A program made the position numbers and the translations under genes. From positions 372,001-436,000 of the forward strand of contig NZ_CP040022.1 of NCBI RefSeq assembly GCF_005280275.1: a stretch of DNA of 64,000 nucleotides, given 5' to 3'. Of the stretch, positions 1 to 6,225 are shown piece by piece (within the stretch, counting starts at the first letter, position 1; every line of letters starts with the position of its first letter). The DNA comes from Salinivibrio kushneri (lineage in GTDB: Bacteria; Pseudomonadota; Gammaproteobacteria; Enterobacterales; Vibrionaceae). The notes under the pieces were generated by a model, which saw only the letters and a list, made by a program, of their open reading frames with translations, had not been told where the DNA came from and did not search any database.

Positions 1-712
1 CCCCTTTACGCTGGGCGAGTAAATAGGTGCTGATCGCCTCTTTCGGTTGCTCTAAGCGCACATAGTTGGCCGCCAATTGGCGCCACCATTGCTTGTTTTC
101 AGGCTCGAGCTTCAACAATGCTTTAAGCGTCGGAGTCGCTCCACGCCACTGCTCGAGTTGTAGCTGCGCGCCCAACTTCAACGACAGCGCCGACACACTG
201 GCGCCATTTTTCACCACGCCCTGATACGCCGGGTAGGCGCTTAATACCTTACTCCACTGTTCACGCTGATAGTGCGCCTGCATAATGCGCAGCCACACAT
301 CTTCACTTTGATCCGTCTTTTCTTTGGGGATCGCGCGAGCCAACGGATAGTAGTATTGCAGCGCCGACGCATACTGGCCATCAATCAACAATAAATCAGC
401 GAGCATGCGCTTGGTTTGCCAGGCTTGCGCGTCTTTCAGCTGTTCACTGTCGACCGCGCGTTGAATATGGACAATCGCCTTATCGTTATTGCCATATTGC
501 CAATAGAACACCCCCAACGCCCGGTTTACAAAGGCCTTATCGTAGGCGCGTTCAGCAGACAGCGCTTCGAGCACGGCAATCGCCTCACCCAGTTTGGCGT
601 CTTGCTCTAGCGTTTGGGCTTTTTCAATCGAGCGTGCCACCGATGGCGAAAGCTGCGCAGCGGCTGGCAGCGAAATGACCAATACGAAGGTAACAATGAG
701 TCGTTTAAACAT
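1..712 (-). CDS. TPR-repeat periplasmic protein of the TonB2 operon (C-terminus cut by window edge)
   Basis: The reading frame stays open on the minus strand from an ATG at 712-710 to the window edge, giving about 237 residues without the stop. The N-terminus (MFKRLIVTFVLVISLPAAA) is a clear signal peptide, so the protein is exported. The rest is helical with regularly spaced Trp, Ala and Tyr, as in tetratricopeptide repeats (for example around AFVNRALGVFYWQYG and YASALQYYYPLAR). The start codon shares one base with the tonB stop (TAATG), so the two are translationally coupled. In Vibrio the TonB2 cluster also carries a TPR protein next to tonB2, matching this position. Its role is probably to assist TonB2-dependent uptake from the periplasm; this is inferred from context only. 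Confidence 0.85.
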   Translation of the reverse strand, partial: MFKRLIVTFVLVISLPAAAQLSPSVARSIEKAQTLEQDAKLGEAIAVLEALSAERAYDKAFVNRALGVFYWQYGNNDKAIVHIQRAVDSEQLKDAQAWQTKRMLADLLLIDGQYASALQYYYPLARAIPKEKTDQSEDVWLRIMQAHYQREQWSKVLSAYPAYQGVVKNGASVSALSLKLGAQLQLEQWRGATPTLKALLKLEPENKQWWRQLAANYVRLEQPKEAISTYLLAQRKG

Positions 713-1344
713 TAGCGTAAGTTAAACTCCAGTTTCACCTGTTGACCGGGTTGAGCCACGGCCTCTCCGTTAACCACTTTCGGCTCATACTTCCATTTAC
801 GCAGCGCGCGTAACGCCTCTCGCTCAAACACGCGCGGCGGGTTGGCATCAACCACGGTCAAATCTTGTGGGCGTCCCGAGGGACTAATGGTAAAGCTCAC
901 CACCACGAATCCCTCTAGGCCGCGGCGCATGGCGCGTGGCGGATAATTCGGCTCGACCCGAAATAGCGGCATCGCTTGCTGGTTGTTCGGCCCGGTGCTG
1001 ACATTTAAGTCGCCTAGCGACGGCGCTTGCACCATCACCCCTTGAATATTGCTTTGCACATTCAAGTTCGGCATATCCGGCTGTGGCGCAGCACTGGATT
1101 GTGTTTGCGTTTGCGTCACCGGCGTCGGTGGATCGGGCACCTCTGGCGGTTTCGGGCGCTCCGGGACACTGCGTTGGCGACGTTGTACCTCGGTATCCGG
1201 CTCTTGCATGAAAATATCAATGCTTACCGACTCAGCCGCCTCCTGAGGCCGCTGAGACGATTGTCCGACCATCAGCGCCATCAACATAAACAGGCCAAGC
1301 GTAAACACCAACGCCGCCGGCAATGAGATTAGCCATCGCTTCAT
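712..1344 (-). CDS. tonB2: TonB2-type energy transducer
   Basis: This 210-residue protein has a short cytoplasmic N-terminus and one membrane anchor (about residues 4-27). A Pro/Glu-rich periplasmic linker follows (about 50-85, with RPKPPEVPDPPTPV), then a C-terminal TonB domain (about 120-210) with the family signature YPPRAMRRGLEGFVVVSF and a final RKWKYEP. TonB carries energy from the ExbB/ExbD proton channel to outer-membrane receptors for siderophores, haem and vitamin B12. It is shorter than the E. coli type (about 240 residues), as expected for the TonB2 group. The gene sits between exbD and the TPR gene with overlaps on both sides. Assignment to TonB2 rather than TonB1 rests on the neighbouring ttpC and DUF3450 genes. 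Confidence 0.93.
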   Translation of the reverse strand: MKRWLISLPAALVFTLGLFMLMALMVGQSSQRPQEAAESVSIDIFMQEPDTEVQRRQRSVPERPKPPEVPDPPTPVTQTQTQSSAAPQPDMPNLNVQSNIQGVMVQAPSLGDLNVSTGPNNQQAMPLFRVEPNYPPRAMRRGLEGFVVVSFTISPSGRPQDLTVVDANPPRVFEREALRALRKWKYEPKVVNGEAVAQPGQQVKLEFNLR

Positions 1345-1748
1345 TACGGCGACTCCGTGGCCAACGCAATGCTGCCAATGCCGGCCCCTTTCGCCGCATC
1401 CATGACTTTAACCACCGTCCCGTTGTAGGCCAGCTCATCGGCTTGAATCACCAGCGAAGCGTCAGGCTTATCGAGCAACAGGTGTTCAAGGGTCGCTTCG
1501 ACACGTTCCACATCGACAAGGCGCTTATCAATGTACACCTCATTCGAGGCGGTGACCGCGACAAAAATACCCGCCTCTTTTTGGCTGGTTGAGTGGCTGG
1601 CTTCCGGGCGGTTTACTTCCACGCCAGACTCGCGCACAAAGGAGCTGGTAACAATAAAAAAGATCAGCATGATGAACACAATGTCCAACATGGAGGTTAA
1701 ATCAACCTGCGCTTCCTCGCGCTGTTTTTGGGCTCGAATCAATCGCAT
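1344..1748 (-). CDS. exbD2: ExbD2 proton channel subunit
   Basis: This 134-residue ExbD/TolR family protein has a basic cytoplasmic start and a single membrane helix (LDIVFIMLIFFIVTSSF, about residues 21-38). The helix contains the family's proton-carrying aspartate, here D22. A periplasmic domain follows. Together with ExbB2 it forms the inner-membrane channel whose proton flow energises TonB2. Length and topology are normal. The start overlaps the exbB2 stop by one base and its stop abuts the tonB2 start, so subunit ratios are probably set by translational coupling. Confidence 0.95.
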   Translation of the reverse strand: MRLIRAQKQREEAQVDLTSMLDIVFIMLIFFIVTSSFVRESGVEVNRPEASHSTSQKEAGIFVAVTASNEVYIDKRLVDVERVEATLEHLLLDKPDASLVIQADELAYNGTVVKVMDAAKGAGIGSIALATESP

Positions 1749-2296
1749 TACTGACTCCGAAGCGCCTGCTCCAGCGCGACTTCACGACGCTGACAGGCTT
1801 TAACTAAACGGGCATGGGCAAACATACCGGCCAAGGCAGCCACCATACCTGCCATAGTGGGTAAGGTGGCCATTGAAATACCTGAGGCCATTAAACGGGG
1901 CTCACTGGTGCCTTGGCTGGCCATCACATCAAACACAGAAATCATCCCCGTGACCGTGCCTAACAGCCCCAACATCGGGCAAATAGCCACCAAGGCTTTA
2001 ATAAAGCCAAGATAACGGCCGAGATCCTGTTGGGCTTGAAACAACCAGCCTTGGCGAATGGCGCGTGCATGCCAAGAATGATGGTCGGTACGCGCCTGCC
2101 ACGCGGCGATCCACGCGCGACGTTGTGCGGGGAATCGTGAATAGAGATATAGCAGGCGTTCAATCACCAACACCCAGCACACCATTACCACCACACCTAA
2201 CCACCAAAGCACGGGCCCACCTTGCGCCATAAAATGACGCAAGGTGCTCAAAATATCCTGCTGGCCAAGCTGTGAAAATAACGCCACGTCTATCAT
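1748..2296 (-). CDS. exbB2: ExbB2 proton channel subunit
   Basis: This 182-residue MotA/TolQ/ExbB family protein has a first membrane helix near residues 28-48 (VLWWLGVVVMVCWVLVIERL). Two further helices carry the family signature around CPMLGLLGTVTGMISVF (about 105-121) and LPTMAGMVAALAGMF. It forms the oligomeric inner-membrane channel with ExbD2. It is clearly shorter than the TtpC protein encoded just upstream, which has the same channel domain plus a long periplasmic part. The start overlaps the ttpC stop (ATGA-type junction). Confidence 0.95.
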   Translation of the reverse strand: MIDVALFSQLGQQDILSTLRHFMAQGGPVLWWLGVVVMVCWVLVIERLLYLYSRFPAQRRAWIAAWQARTDHHSWHARAIRQGWLFQAQQDLGRYLGFIKALVAICPMLGLLGTVTGMISVFDVMASQGTSEPRLMASGISMATLPTMAGMVAALAGMFAHARLVKACQRREVALEQALRSQ

Positions 2297-3642
2297 GCCG
2301 CTTGTCCGGTTTCCACTCGCTGATCACTGTTTTCAGCTTGTTCCGCCACCAGGCTAATGCTTTGTTTTTCCAACATGCCACGAATGTGATCGGCTTGCCC
2401 ACTCAAGATGTTATGCGCCAGCAGTAGCGGAATGGCGGCAATCAAGCCAAGCACTGTGGTGACCAACGCCATCGAGATGCCATCCGCCATCACTTTCGGA
2501 TCGCCATTACCAAACTGGGTGATCACCTGGAAGGTCTCGATCATCCCGGTCACCGTCCCCAGCAAGCCAAGCATCGGCGCCAATGCAGCAAGCAGTTTCA
2601 GCATCGATAGGCCTTTTTCACAGCCTTGCTGTTCATCCACCACCGCTTCCAATAAACGCAGCTCCAGTGATTCCACATCGCGCTTTGGTGCATCATGATA
2701 GACCTTCAGCACACGGCCAAGCGGATTATCCTCCGGTGATTCTGGGTGTTTAAGCTGGCGATGCATTTTGGCGTGAACCGAGAGCAAGACTGCCCCACGG
2801 TATAGCGCAATGAGCAAGCCGACAGCCAATAGGGTCGCGATCACTTTGGCAACAAAGCCACCCTGCGCAAAGCGTTCGCTTAAGCTTGGCGCATTTTCTA
2901 GCTGCCCAAGTAACATGCCACGTGACGGATCGACGAGCACGGTCTCACCCACGTTGCCGATGGCTTGTTCAAGCTTTGCTGATGTTAAAGTGTTGTCCGG
3001 TTGTGCCCGGTACGGGACCGCCACTTGTCGTTCAGCTTGCCAGTTTAAATACCCTTGCTCATTCACCAGCCCAAGGTTACCCACTCGCACCACCGACTGC
3101 TCAGACGATACACCTTGCGAATTCACCACGGGTAGAGATAGGGTTTGCAGCTGACCACTGGTTTGCATTTGCGTGAGCATGCCCTGCCACAGACTATTAA
3201 GCTGCTTGAGCGATGGTAAGGTATCCGCGGCCACAATATCCGCCACCGTTTGATTAAACTCAGGCTGAGTGATCGCCACATAACTCGACGCGCCGTCGGT
3301 CTGGATGGTTTTACTTGCTTGGCGCACCACACCAAACAACTCGCCCAAACTGCCCGACTCCAAACGCAGCTTATCTTCCAAAGACGCCAGTTGTTGCTCG
3401 TTATCGCTGAAGGTGTCACTCAATTGCTCTGTTTCCGCCTCTAACGCATTGCGCGTGGCTTTGAGCTGATTGAGTTTCGCGCGCAATTCACGCTCGGTCA
3501 GCGCGAATTGTGCTTCTCGTGCTTGGTTATGCTCACTCGCCTGCTGATGCGCCTGTTGGGTTTGCTCGACAAGATCATCGGCGTGGGTAAAAGGCGCCAT
3601 CGCGGCAAAACAGGTTGCGACAATAAGGGTTTTCCAACTCAT
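2293..3642 (-). CDS. ttpC: TtpC, ExbB-like protein with large periplasmic N-terminal domain
   Basis: This 449-residue protein has a cleavable-type signal (MSWKTLIVATCFAAMAPFTHA), a coiled coil over about residues 30-100 (QQAHQQASEHNQ onward), a periplasmic domain, a membrane helix near 270-290, and a C-terminal MotA/TolQ/ExbB domain with ALAPMLGLLGTVTGMIETF. In Vibrio species TtpC is the extra component that the TonB2 system needs and the TonB1 system lacks, and this architecture fits it. The gene is translationally coupled on both sides. A GxxG-rich channel motif shared with ExbB2 shows common ancestry of the two. Confidence 0.92.
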   Translation of the reverse strand: MSWKTLIVATCFAAMAPFTHADDLVEQTQQAHQQASEHNQAREAQFALTERELRAKLNQLKATRNALEAETEQLSDTFSDNEQQLASLEDKLRLESGSLGELFGVVRQASKTIQTDGASSYVAITQPEFNQTVADIVAADTLPSLKQLNSLWQGMLTQMQTSGQLQTLSLPVVNSQGVSSEQSVVRVGNLGLVNEQGYLNWQAERQVAVPYRAQPDNTLTSAKLEQAIGNVGETVLVDPSRGMLLGQLENAPSLSERFAQGGFVAKVIATLLAVGLLIALYRGAVLLSVHAKMHRQLKHPESPEDNPLGRVLKVYHDAPKRDVESLELRLLEAVVDEQQGCEKGLSMLKLLAALAPMLGLLGTVTGMIETFQVITQFGNGDPKVMADGISMALVTTVLGLIAAIPLLLAHNILSGQADHIRGMLEKQSISLVAEQAENSDQRVETGQAA

Positions 3643-4415
3643 GACTTCACCCCTTGGTTAGCACTCAATGGCAGAGATAACAACGACGGTGCCATTTGCT
3701 TTTGCGCCACCGCAAAGGCCTTATCCACCGCTTCCGCGACACTGGCATCCAGCGCGACCCACTGATCATCGCGGGCGCTCCACAGCCAATGCTGCTGACC
3801 ATCTAAGCTACGCGCCACCAGCGACATTCGACCCAAGTGCAACACATCCACCTGGTGCTCTCGACCATTAAGCACAACGGTATCTTGATAGGCATCAAGC
3901 TTGCTGCCATAGTCTCGCTCAATTTGATACGCCTCGAGAATACGACGGAATTTCTCTGAGTCCGCCACATCGGCACGGCCCATCATCGCCTTCAGTTTTT
4001 GCAAACGGGCTTGGCGTTGGTCGGCTTTAAGAGGAATATCCTTGGCAAGCCACTGCTCGAGCCCACCCAACATGCGATACATCAACGGCACGATGCCTTG
4101 GCGAGTGTCTTTGATCTCGTCGATTTGATTCCGCAGGCTGGTCGCCTCTTTATCCTGATTGACCACCAAGTTTTGCAAGTGATCTCGATAGATTTCCAGG
4201 TTACTAATCTGTGCCTGCAGCTGCTCAATTTCTTGGCGCATGGCCAAGCTGCTATCAGAGTGGCGATTAATCCGTGACTGTGACTGCGCGGCCTCTTGGG
4301 TAGTGTTACCCTCGATAGCTTGCGCTTTTTCGAGTTGATCCGCACTCACTACTGGCGTCAACGCCAAACAGGACGCAACGCCCAGCACGAGCCGAAATGA
4401 AGACGATTTTATCAT
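3639..4415 (-). CDS. DUF3450 family exported coiled-coil protein, first gene of the TonB2 operon
   Basis: I chose the ATG at 4415, giving 258 residues, because a clean signal peptide (MIKSSSFRLVLGVASCLALT, cut near VVSA) begins there. The frame is open further upstream to 4463, but the extra residues would precede the signal. The mature part is strongly coiled-coil (QINRHS to NLVVNQDKEA) followed by a globular domain typical of DUF3450. The same family sits directly upstream of ttpC-exbB2-exbD2-tonB2 in other Vibrio. It probably acts in the periplasm with TtpC, whose N-terminal region is also coiled-coil; this is inference. Its stop overlaps the ttpC start. Confidence 0.85.
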   Translation of the reverse strand: MIKSSSFRLVLGVASCLALTPVVSADQLEKAQAIEGNTTQEAAQSQSRINRHSDSSLAMRQEIEQLQAQISNLEIYRDHLQNLVVNQDKEATSLRNQIDEIKDTRQGIVPLMYRMLGGLEQWLAKDIPLKADQRQARLQKLKAMMGRADVADSEKFRRILEAYQIERDYGSKLDAYQDTVVLNGREHQVDVLHLGRMSLVARSLDGQQHWLWSARDDQWVALDASVAEAVDKAFAVAQKQMAPSLLSLPLSANQGVKS

Positions 4416-4467
4416 GGTGATATCTACAAACATGCATGGTGATATGGCTTGCGCCATAAACAAAAGT

Positions 4468-4486
4468 GAGAATAGTTTCTATTTGC
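4468..4486 (-). promoter_or_regulatory. Candidate Fur box upstream of the TonB2 operon
   Basis: On the minus strand this 19-mer (GCAAATAGAAACTATTCTC) matches the consensus GATAATGATAATCATTATC at 11 positions. It lies 53-71 bases upstream of the first gene of the operon. Iron control by Fur is known for TonB2 systems in Vibrio. The match is modest, so this is a suggestion. Confidence 0.35.
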
Positions 4487-4627
4487 GTGTAATGTACCGA
4501 GTTTGGCGGAAAAGATCTAGCCTAGCGGTAAAGAGGACGGAGAATATTGCGGCTTATCAGTAAAGAAGAGATGACAATAAAAACTGATAATACATCAAAC
4601 AGATAACGGTCTCACTGGGTTCACTTA

Positions 4628-4661
4628 CTCGTTCCCACGCTCCTGCGTGGGAATGCATACC
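4628..4661 (+). repeat. REP palindrome, copy 1
   Basis: First copy of the REP family found through 4628-14385. The conserved arms are CTCGTTCCCACGC and GCGTGGGAATGCATACC around a short loop. The core arms pair perfectly and would form a stable hairpin. This copy lies in the gap behind the small HTH gene. Confidence 0.9.
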
Positions 4662-4730
4662 AAAGTTACCCTCTAACAATCAGACTTTTCCCCAACGCCT
4701 TTAAATTTATCAACAAACGCAGCAATTGTG

Positions 4731-4934
4731 TCACGATTGAACCTCCCAATGGCCGGCTTTATCAGAGCCGACCCGTTTAATCCTTTGCGCTTGCTGTAAC
4801 TTGGCCAAGGTGCGACCAATGGTGCGAATGTCTTTGCCGATCCGCTCGGCCAGCTGCGGCCGCGTGAGCGTTTTATCGGCCGCTAGCAGGGCGATGATAG
4901 CCCCCGGCGTTTTCAATTCTTGAATCCAACGCAT
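4731..4934 (-). CDS. Small winged-helix protein, possibly the remnant of a larger ATP-binding regulator
   Basis: This open frame encodes 67 residues from the ATG at 4934. Residues about 20-65 read as a winged helix-turn-helix (TLTRPQLAERIGKDIRTIGR, then LAKLQQAQRIKRVG and a GHWEV ending). This resembles the C-terminal DNA-binding module of AlbA_2/AAA_4-type ATP-binding proteins. No ATP-binding part is present, so it may be a leftover C-terminal fragment rather than a full gene. It sits between REP copies 1 and 2, next to the RAYT, at the edge of the accessory island. A three-unit 12-bp tandem repeat lies just upstream of its start. No strong ribosome site is visible. Confidence 0.5.
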   Translation of the reverse strand: MRWIQELKTPGAIIALLAADKTLTRPQLAERIGKDIRTIGRTLAKLQQAQRIKRVGSDKAGHWEVQS

Positions 4935-4941
4935 CAATATT

Positions 4942-4977
4942 ATTTACAGGGACGTTTACAGAGGCATTTACAGGGGC
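4942..4977. repeat. Three tandem 12-bp repeats
   Basis: Three adjacent 12-mers (ATTTACAGGGAC, GTTTACAGAGGC, ATTTACAGGGGC) differ at only a few positions. They lie between the start of the small HTH gene and REP copy 2, so they could be an operator or merely a minisatellite. They resemble half of a parS2 site (TTTACA) but lack the second half. Confidence 0.7.
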
Positions 4978-4987
4978 GTTTTGTGTT

Positions 4988-5021
4988 CTCGTTCCCACGC
5001 TCCTGCGTGGGAATGCATACC
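4988..5021 (+). repeat. REP palindrome, copy 2, flanking the 3' end of the RAYT gene
   Basis: Same sequence as copy 1. It ends four bases from the RAYT stop codon (5025-5027), so this REP plus the RAYT 3' end make up the same unit that is repeated at 5813-6057. Confidence 0.92.
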
Positions 5022-5024
5022 TCG

Positions 5025-5555
5025 CTACCATTCGCGACAAACCTCCAGCAGTCCCGGCGTGCCCATGTAATCTCTGGCACTCGAATAACGCCAGTGAGCT
5101 GCTTCATCGACATAGCCCCGCTTCACCGGATTTTGATGAATGTAGTCGATTTTCTGCCACATCATGGCGTCGTTTTGTATCAGTTCAGGATGCACACCCT
5201 CCTGCCAAAACTGATAAGCGCGGTCACCTTTGTGGGCTTTTTTATAAAACGCCAATTGATCCAGAATTTGTTTAACGTTGCGCTCAGCAAGGTATTGAAT
5301 CAGATTTCTCGCCGTCCATGATTTAAGTCGAGCAATATCATGATCCAATGCCTTACTTTGCAACACTAAATGACAGTGGTTTTCTAGTACTACCCAAGCG
5401 TAAACCTTTAGGCCGTCTCTGCTTAAAAAACGCAAAGCATCAAGCAAGATATTGACGGTGTCCGGGCGCGTGAATACCGGGATCCAGTGCAGCACGGTCA
5501 AGGTGACGAAGTGCGGTAAGTGAGGCTCGGTGATTTTATAGCGGCTTCTCCCCAT
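5025..5555 (-). CDS. REP-associated tyrosine transposase (RAYT, TnpA_REP / Y1_Tnp family)
   Basis: This 176-residue HUH-type single-strand transposase has the histidine motif as HCH at residues 60-62 (VLENHCHLVLQ) and the likely catalytic tyrosine Y138 in KIDYIHQNPVKRG, the usual spacing for the IS200/RAYT group. RAYTs are domesticated relatives of IS200/IS605 transposases that cut and join REP hairpins and are thought to spread them. The gene lies between REP copies in opposite orientation (4988-5021 and 5568-5600), the classic RAYT setting. No second transposase gene and no IS ends are seen. The start is ATG at 5555; a strong ribosome site is not visible, as is common for these genes. Confidence 0.93.
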   Translation of the reverse strand: MGRSRYKITEPHLPHFVTLTVLHWIPVFTRPDTVNILLDALRFLSRDGLKVYAWVVLENHCHLVLQSKALDHDIARLKSWTARNLIQYLAERNVKQILDQLAFYKKAHKGDRAYQFWQEGVHPELIQNDAMMWQKIDYIHQNPVKRGYVDEAAHWRYSSARDYMGTPGLLEVCREW

Positions 5556-5567
5556 GATTCACACTCC

Positions 5568-5600
5568 ATATGCATTACCACGCCAGAGCGTGGGAACGAG
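5568..5600 (-). repeat. REP palindrome, copy 3 (inverted, slightly degenerate)
   Basis: Inverted relative to copies 1 and 2, with one arm altered (ATTACCACGCC). It sits 13 bases upstream of the RAYT start, so the transposase gene is bracketed by inverted REPs. Confidence 0.85.
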
Positions 5601-5630
5601 GTACGACTTCTACCCATTATTCAAACTCCG

Positions 5631-5662
5631 TATACACTCCCACACCGGAGCATAGGAACGAG
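5631..5662 (-). repeat. REP palindrome, copy 4 (degenerate)
   Basis: It aligns with the inverted REP over its full length but has several changes in both arms (ACTCCCACACCGG / CATAGGAACGAG), which weaken the hairpin. It looks like an old copy. Confidence 0.6.
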
Positions 5663-5812
5663 TGAACAGCGCTCAAACCCAAACATAGGGCGCTTTATTC
5701 AGATGCGCTCTCGATTAGCTTACAACTTCCTGCCATTTCGAGTAACTCGTAACAACATCATGTTTCGCGTTCTCACTCGTAATCTCTGCATTAATTTTTT
5801 CAGAGAATTTAA
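5663..5812. other. Non-coding gap between REP copies 4 and 5
   Basis: I see no convincing gene here. The open frames that cross it also cross REP copies and RAYT fragments on the opposite strand, so they are shadows. Confidence 0.5.
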
Positions 5813-5846
5813 CTCGTTCCCACGCTCCCGCGTGGGAATGCATATC
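5813..5846 (+). repeat. REP palindrome, copy 5 (first tandem unit)
   Basis: Intact copy with loop CCC. It begins the first of two exact-length 122-bp units; the next REPs start at 5935 and 6057. Confidence 0.92.
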
Positions 5847-5934
5847 GAGCTACCACTCACGACAAACCGCCAGCAGCCCCGACGCGCCCATGTAATCTCT
5901 GGCATTCGAATAACGCCAGTGAGCTGCTTCACCT
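5847..5934 (-). pseudogene. Copy of the RAYT 3' end, unit B
   Basis: On the minus strand this 88-bp segment reads as the last 26 residues of a RAYT ending in the same stop codon. It is open throughout (EAAHWRYSNARDYMGASGLL and so on). Compared with the resident RAYT it has four amino-acid changes (S to N, T to A, P to S, E to A). There is no transposase body upstream of it. With REP copy 5 it makes one 122-bp unit. Confidence 0.88.
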
Positions 5935-5968
5935 CTCGTTCCCACGCTCCCGCGTGGGAATGCATACC
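5935..5968 (+). repeat. REP palindrome, copy 6 (second tandem unit)
   Basis: Intact copy, exactly 122 bases after copy 5 and 122 before copy 7. Confidence 0.92.
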
Positions 5969-6056
5969 TTGCTACCATTCACGAAAAACCGCCAGCAATC
6001 CCGGCGCGCCCATGTAGTCTCTGGCACTCGACTAACGCCAGTGAGCCGCTTCATCT
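5969..6056 (-). pseudogene. Copy of the RAYT 3' end, unit C
   Basis: Second 88-bp copy of the RAYT terminus. It carries an in-frame TAG in place of the Tyr codon (WRY becomes WR-stop) and a Cys-to-Phe change. It shares LLAV with unit B where the resident RAYT has LLEV, so B and C are closer to each other than to the resident gene. Confidence 0.88.
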
Positions 6057-6090
6057 CTCGTTCCCACGCTCCGGCGTGGGAATGCATATC
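6057..6090 (+). repeat. REP palindrome, copy 7
   Basis: Intact copy with loop CCG, closing the tandem array. The next 135 bases lead into hsdM and contain no gene. Confidence 0.92.
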
Positions 6091-6225
6091 GAATTGATCC
6101 CCCTGCTAGTGATCACAAAGCCATCAGAATCACCACTCAGAGATGTCATAAAATCCAGTCAAGAGTGCGAAGTGAACCGCAGCAGTGATAAACTACGCCC
6201 ATTCGTTTGCAATATGATATGAAAA

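Noticed and set aside
5520-6017. 165-codon plus-strand open frame
   Set aside because: It runs through REPs and antisense to RAYT tail copies, so it is a shadow of the repeat array.
4628-6090. Regular hairpin repeats resembling a CRISPR array
   Set aside because: The spacers are copies of a RAYT gene tail or unrelated DNA, repeats occur in both orientations, and there are no cas genes. The palindromes are REPs.
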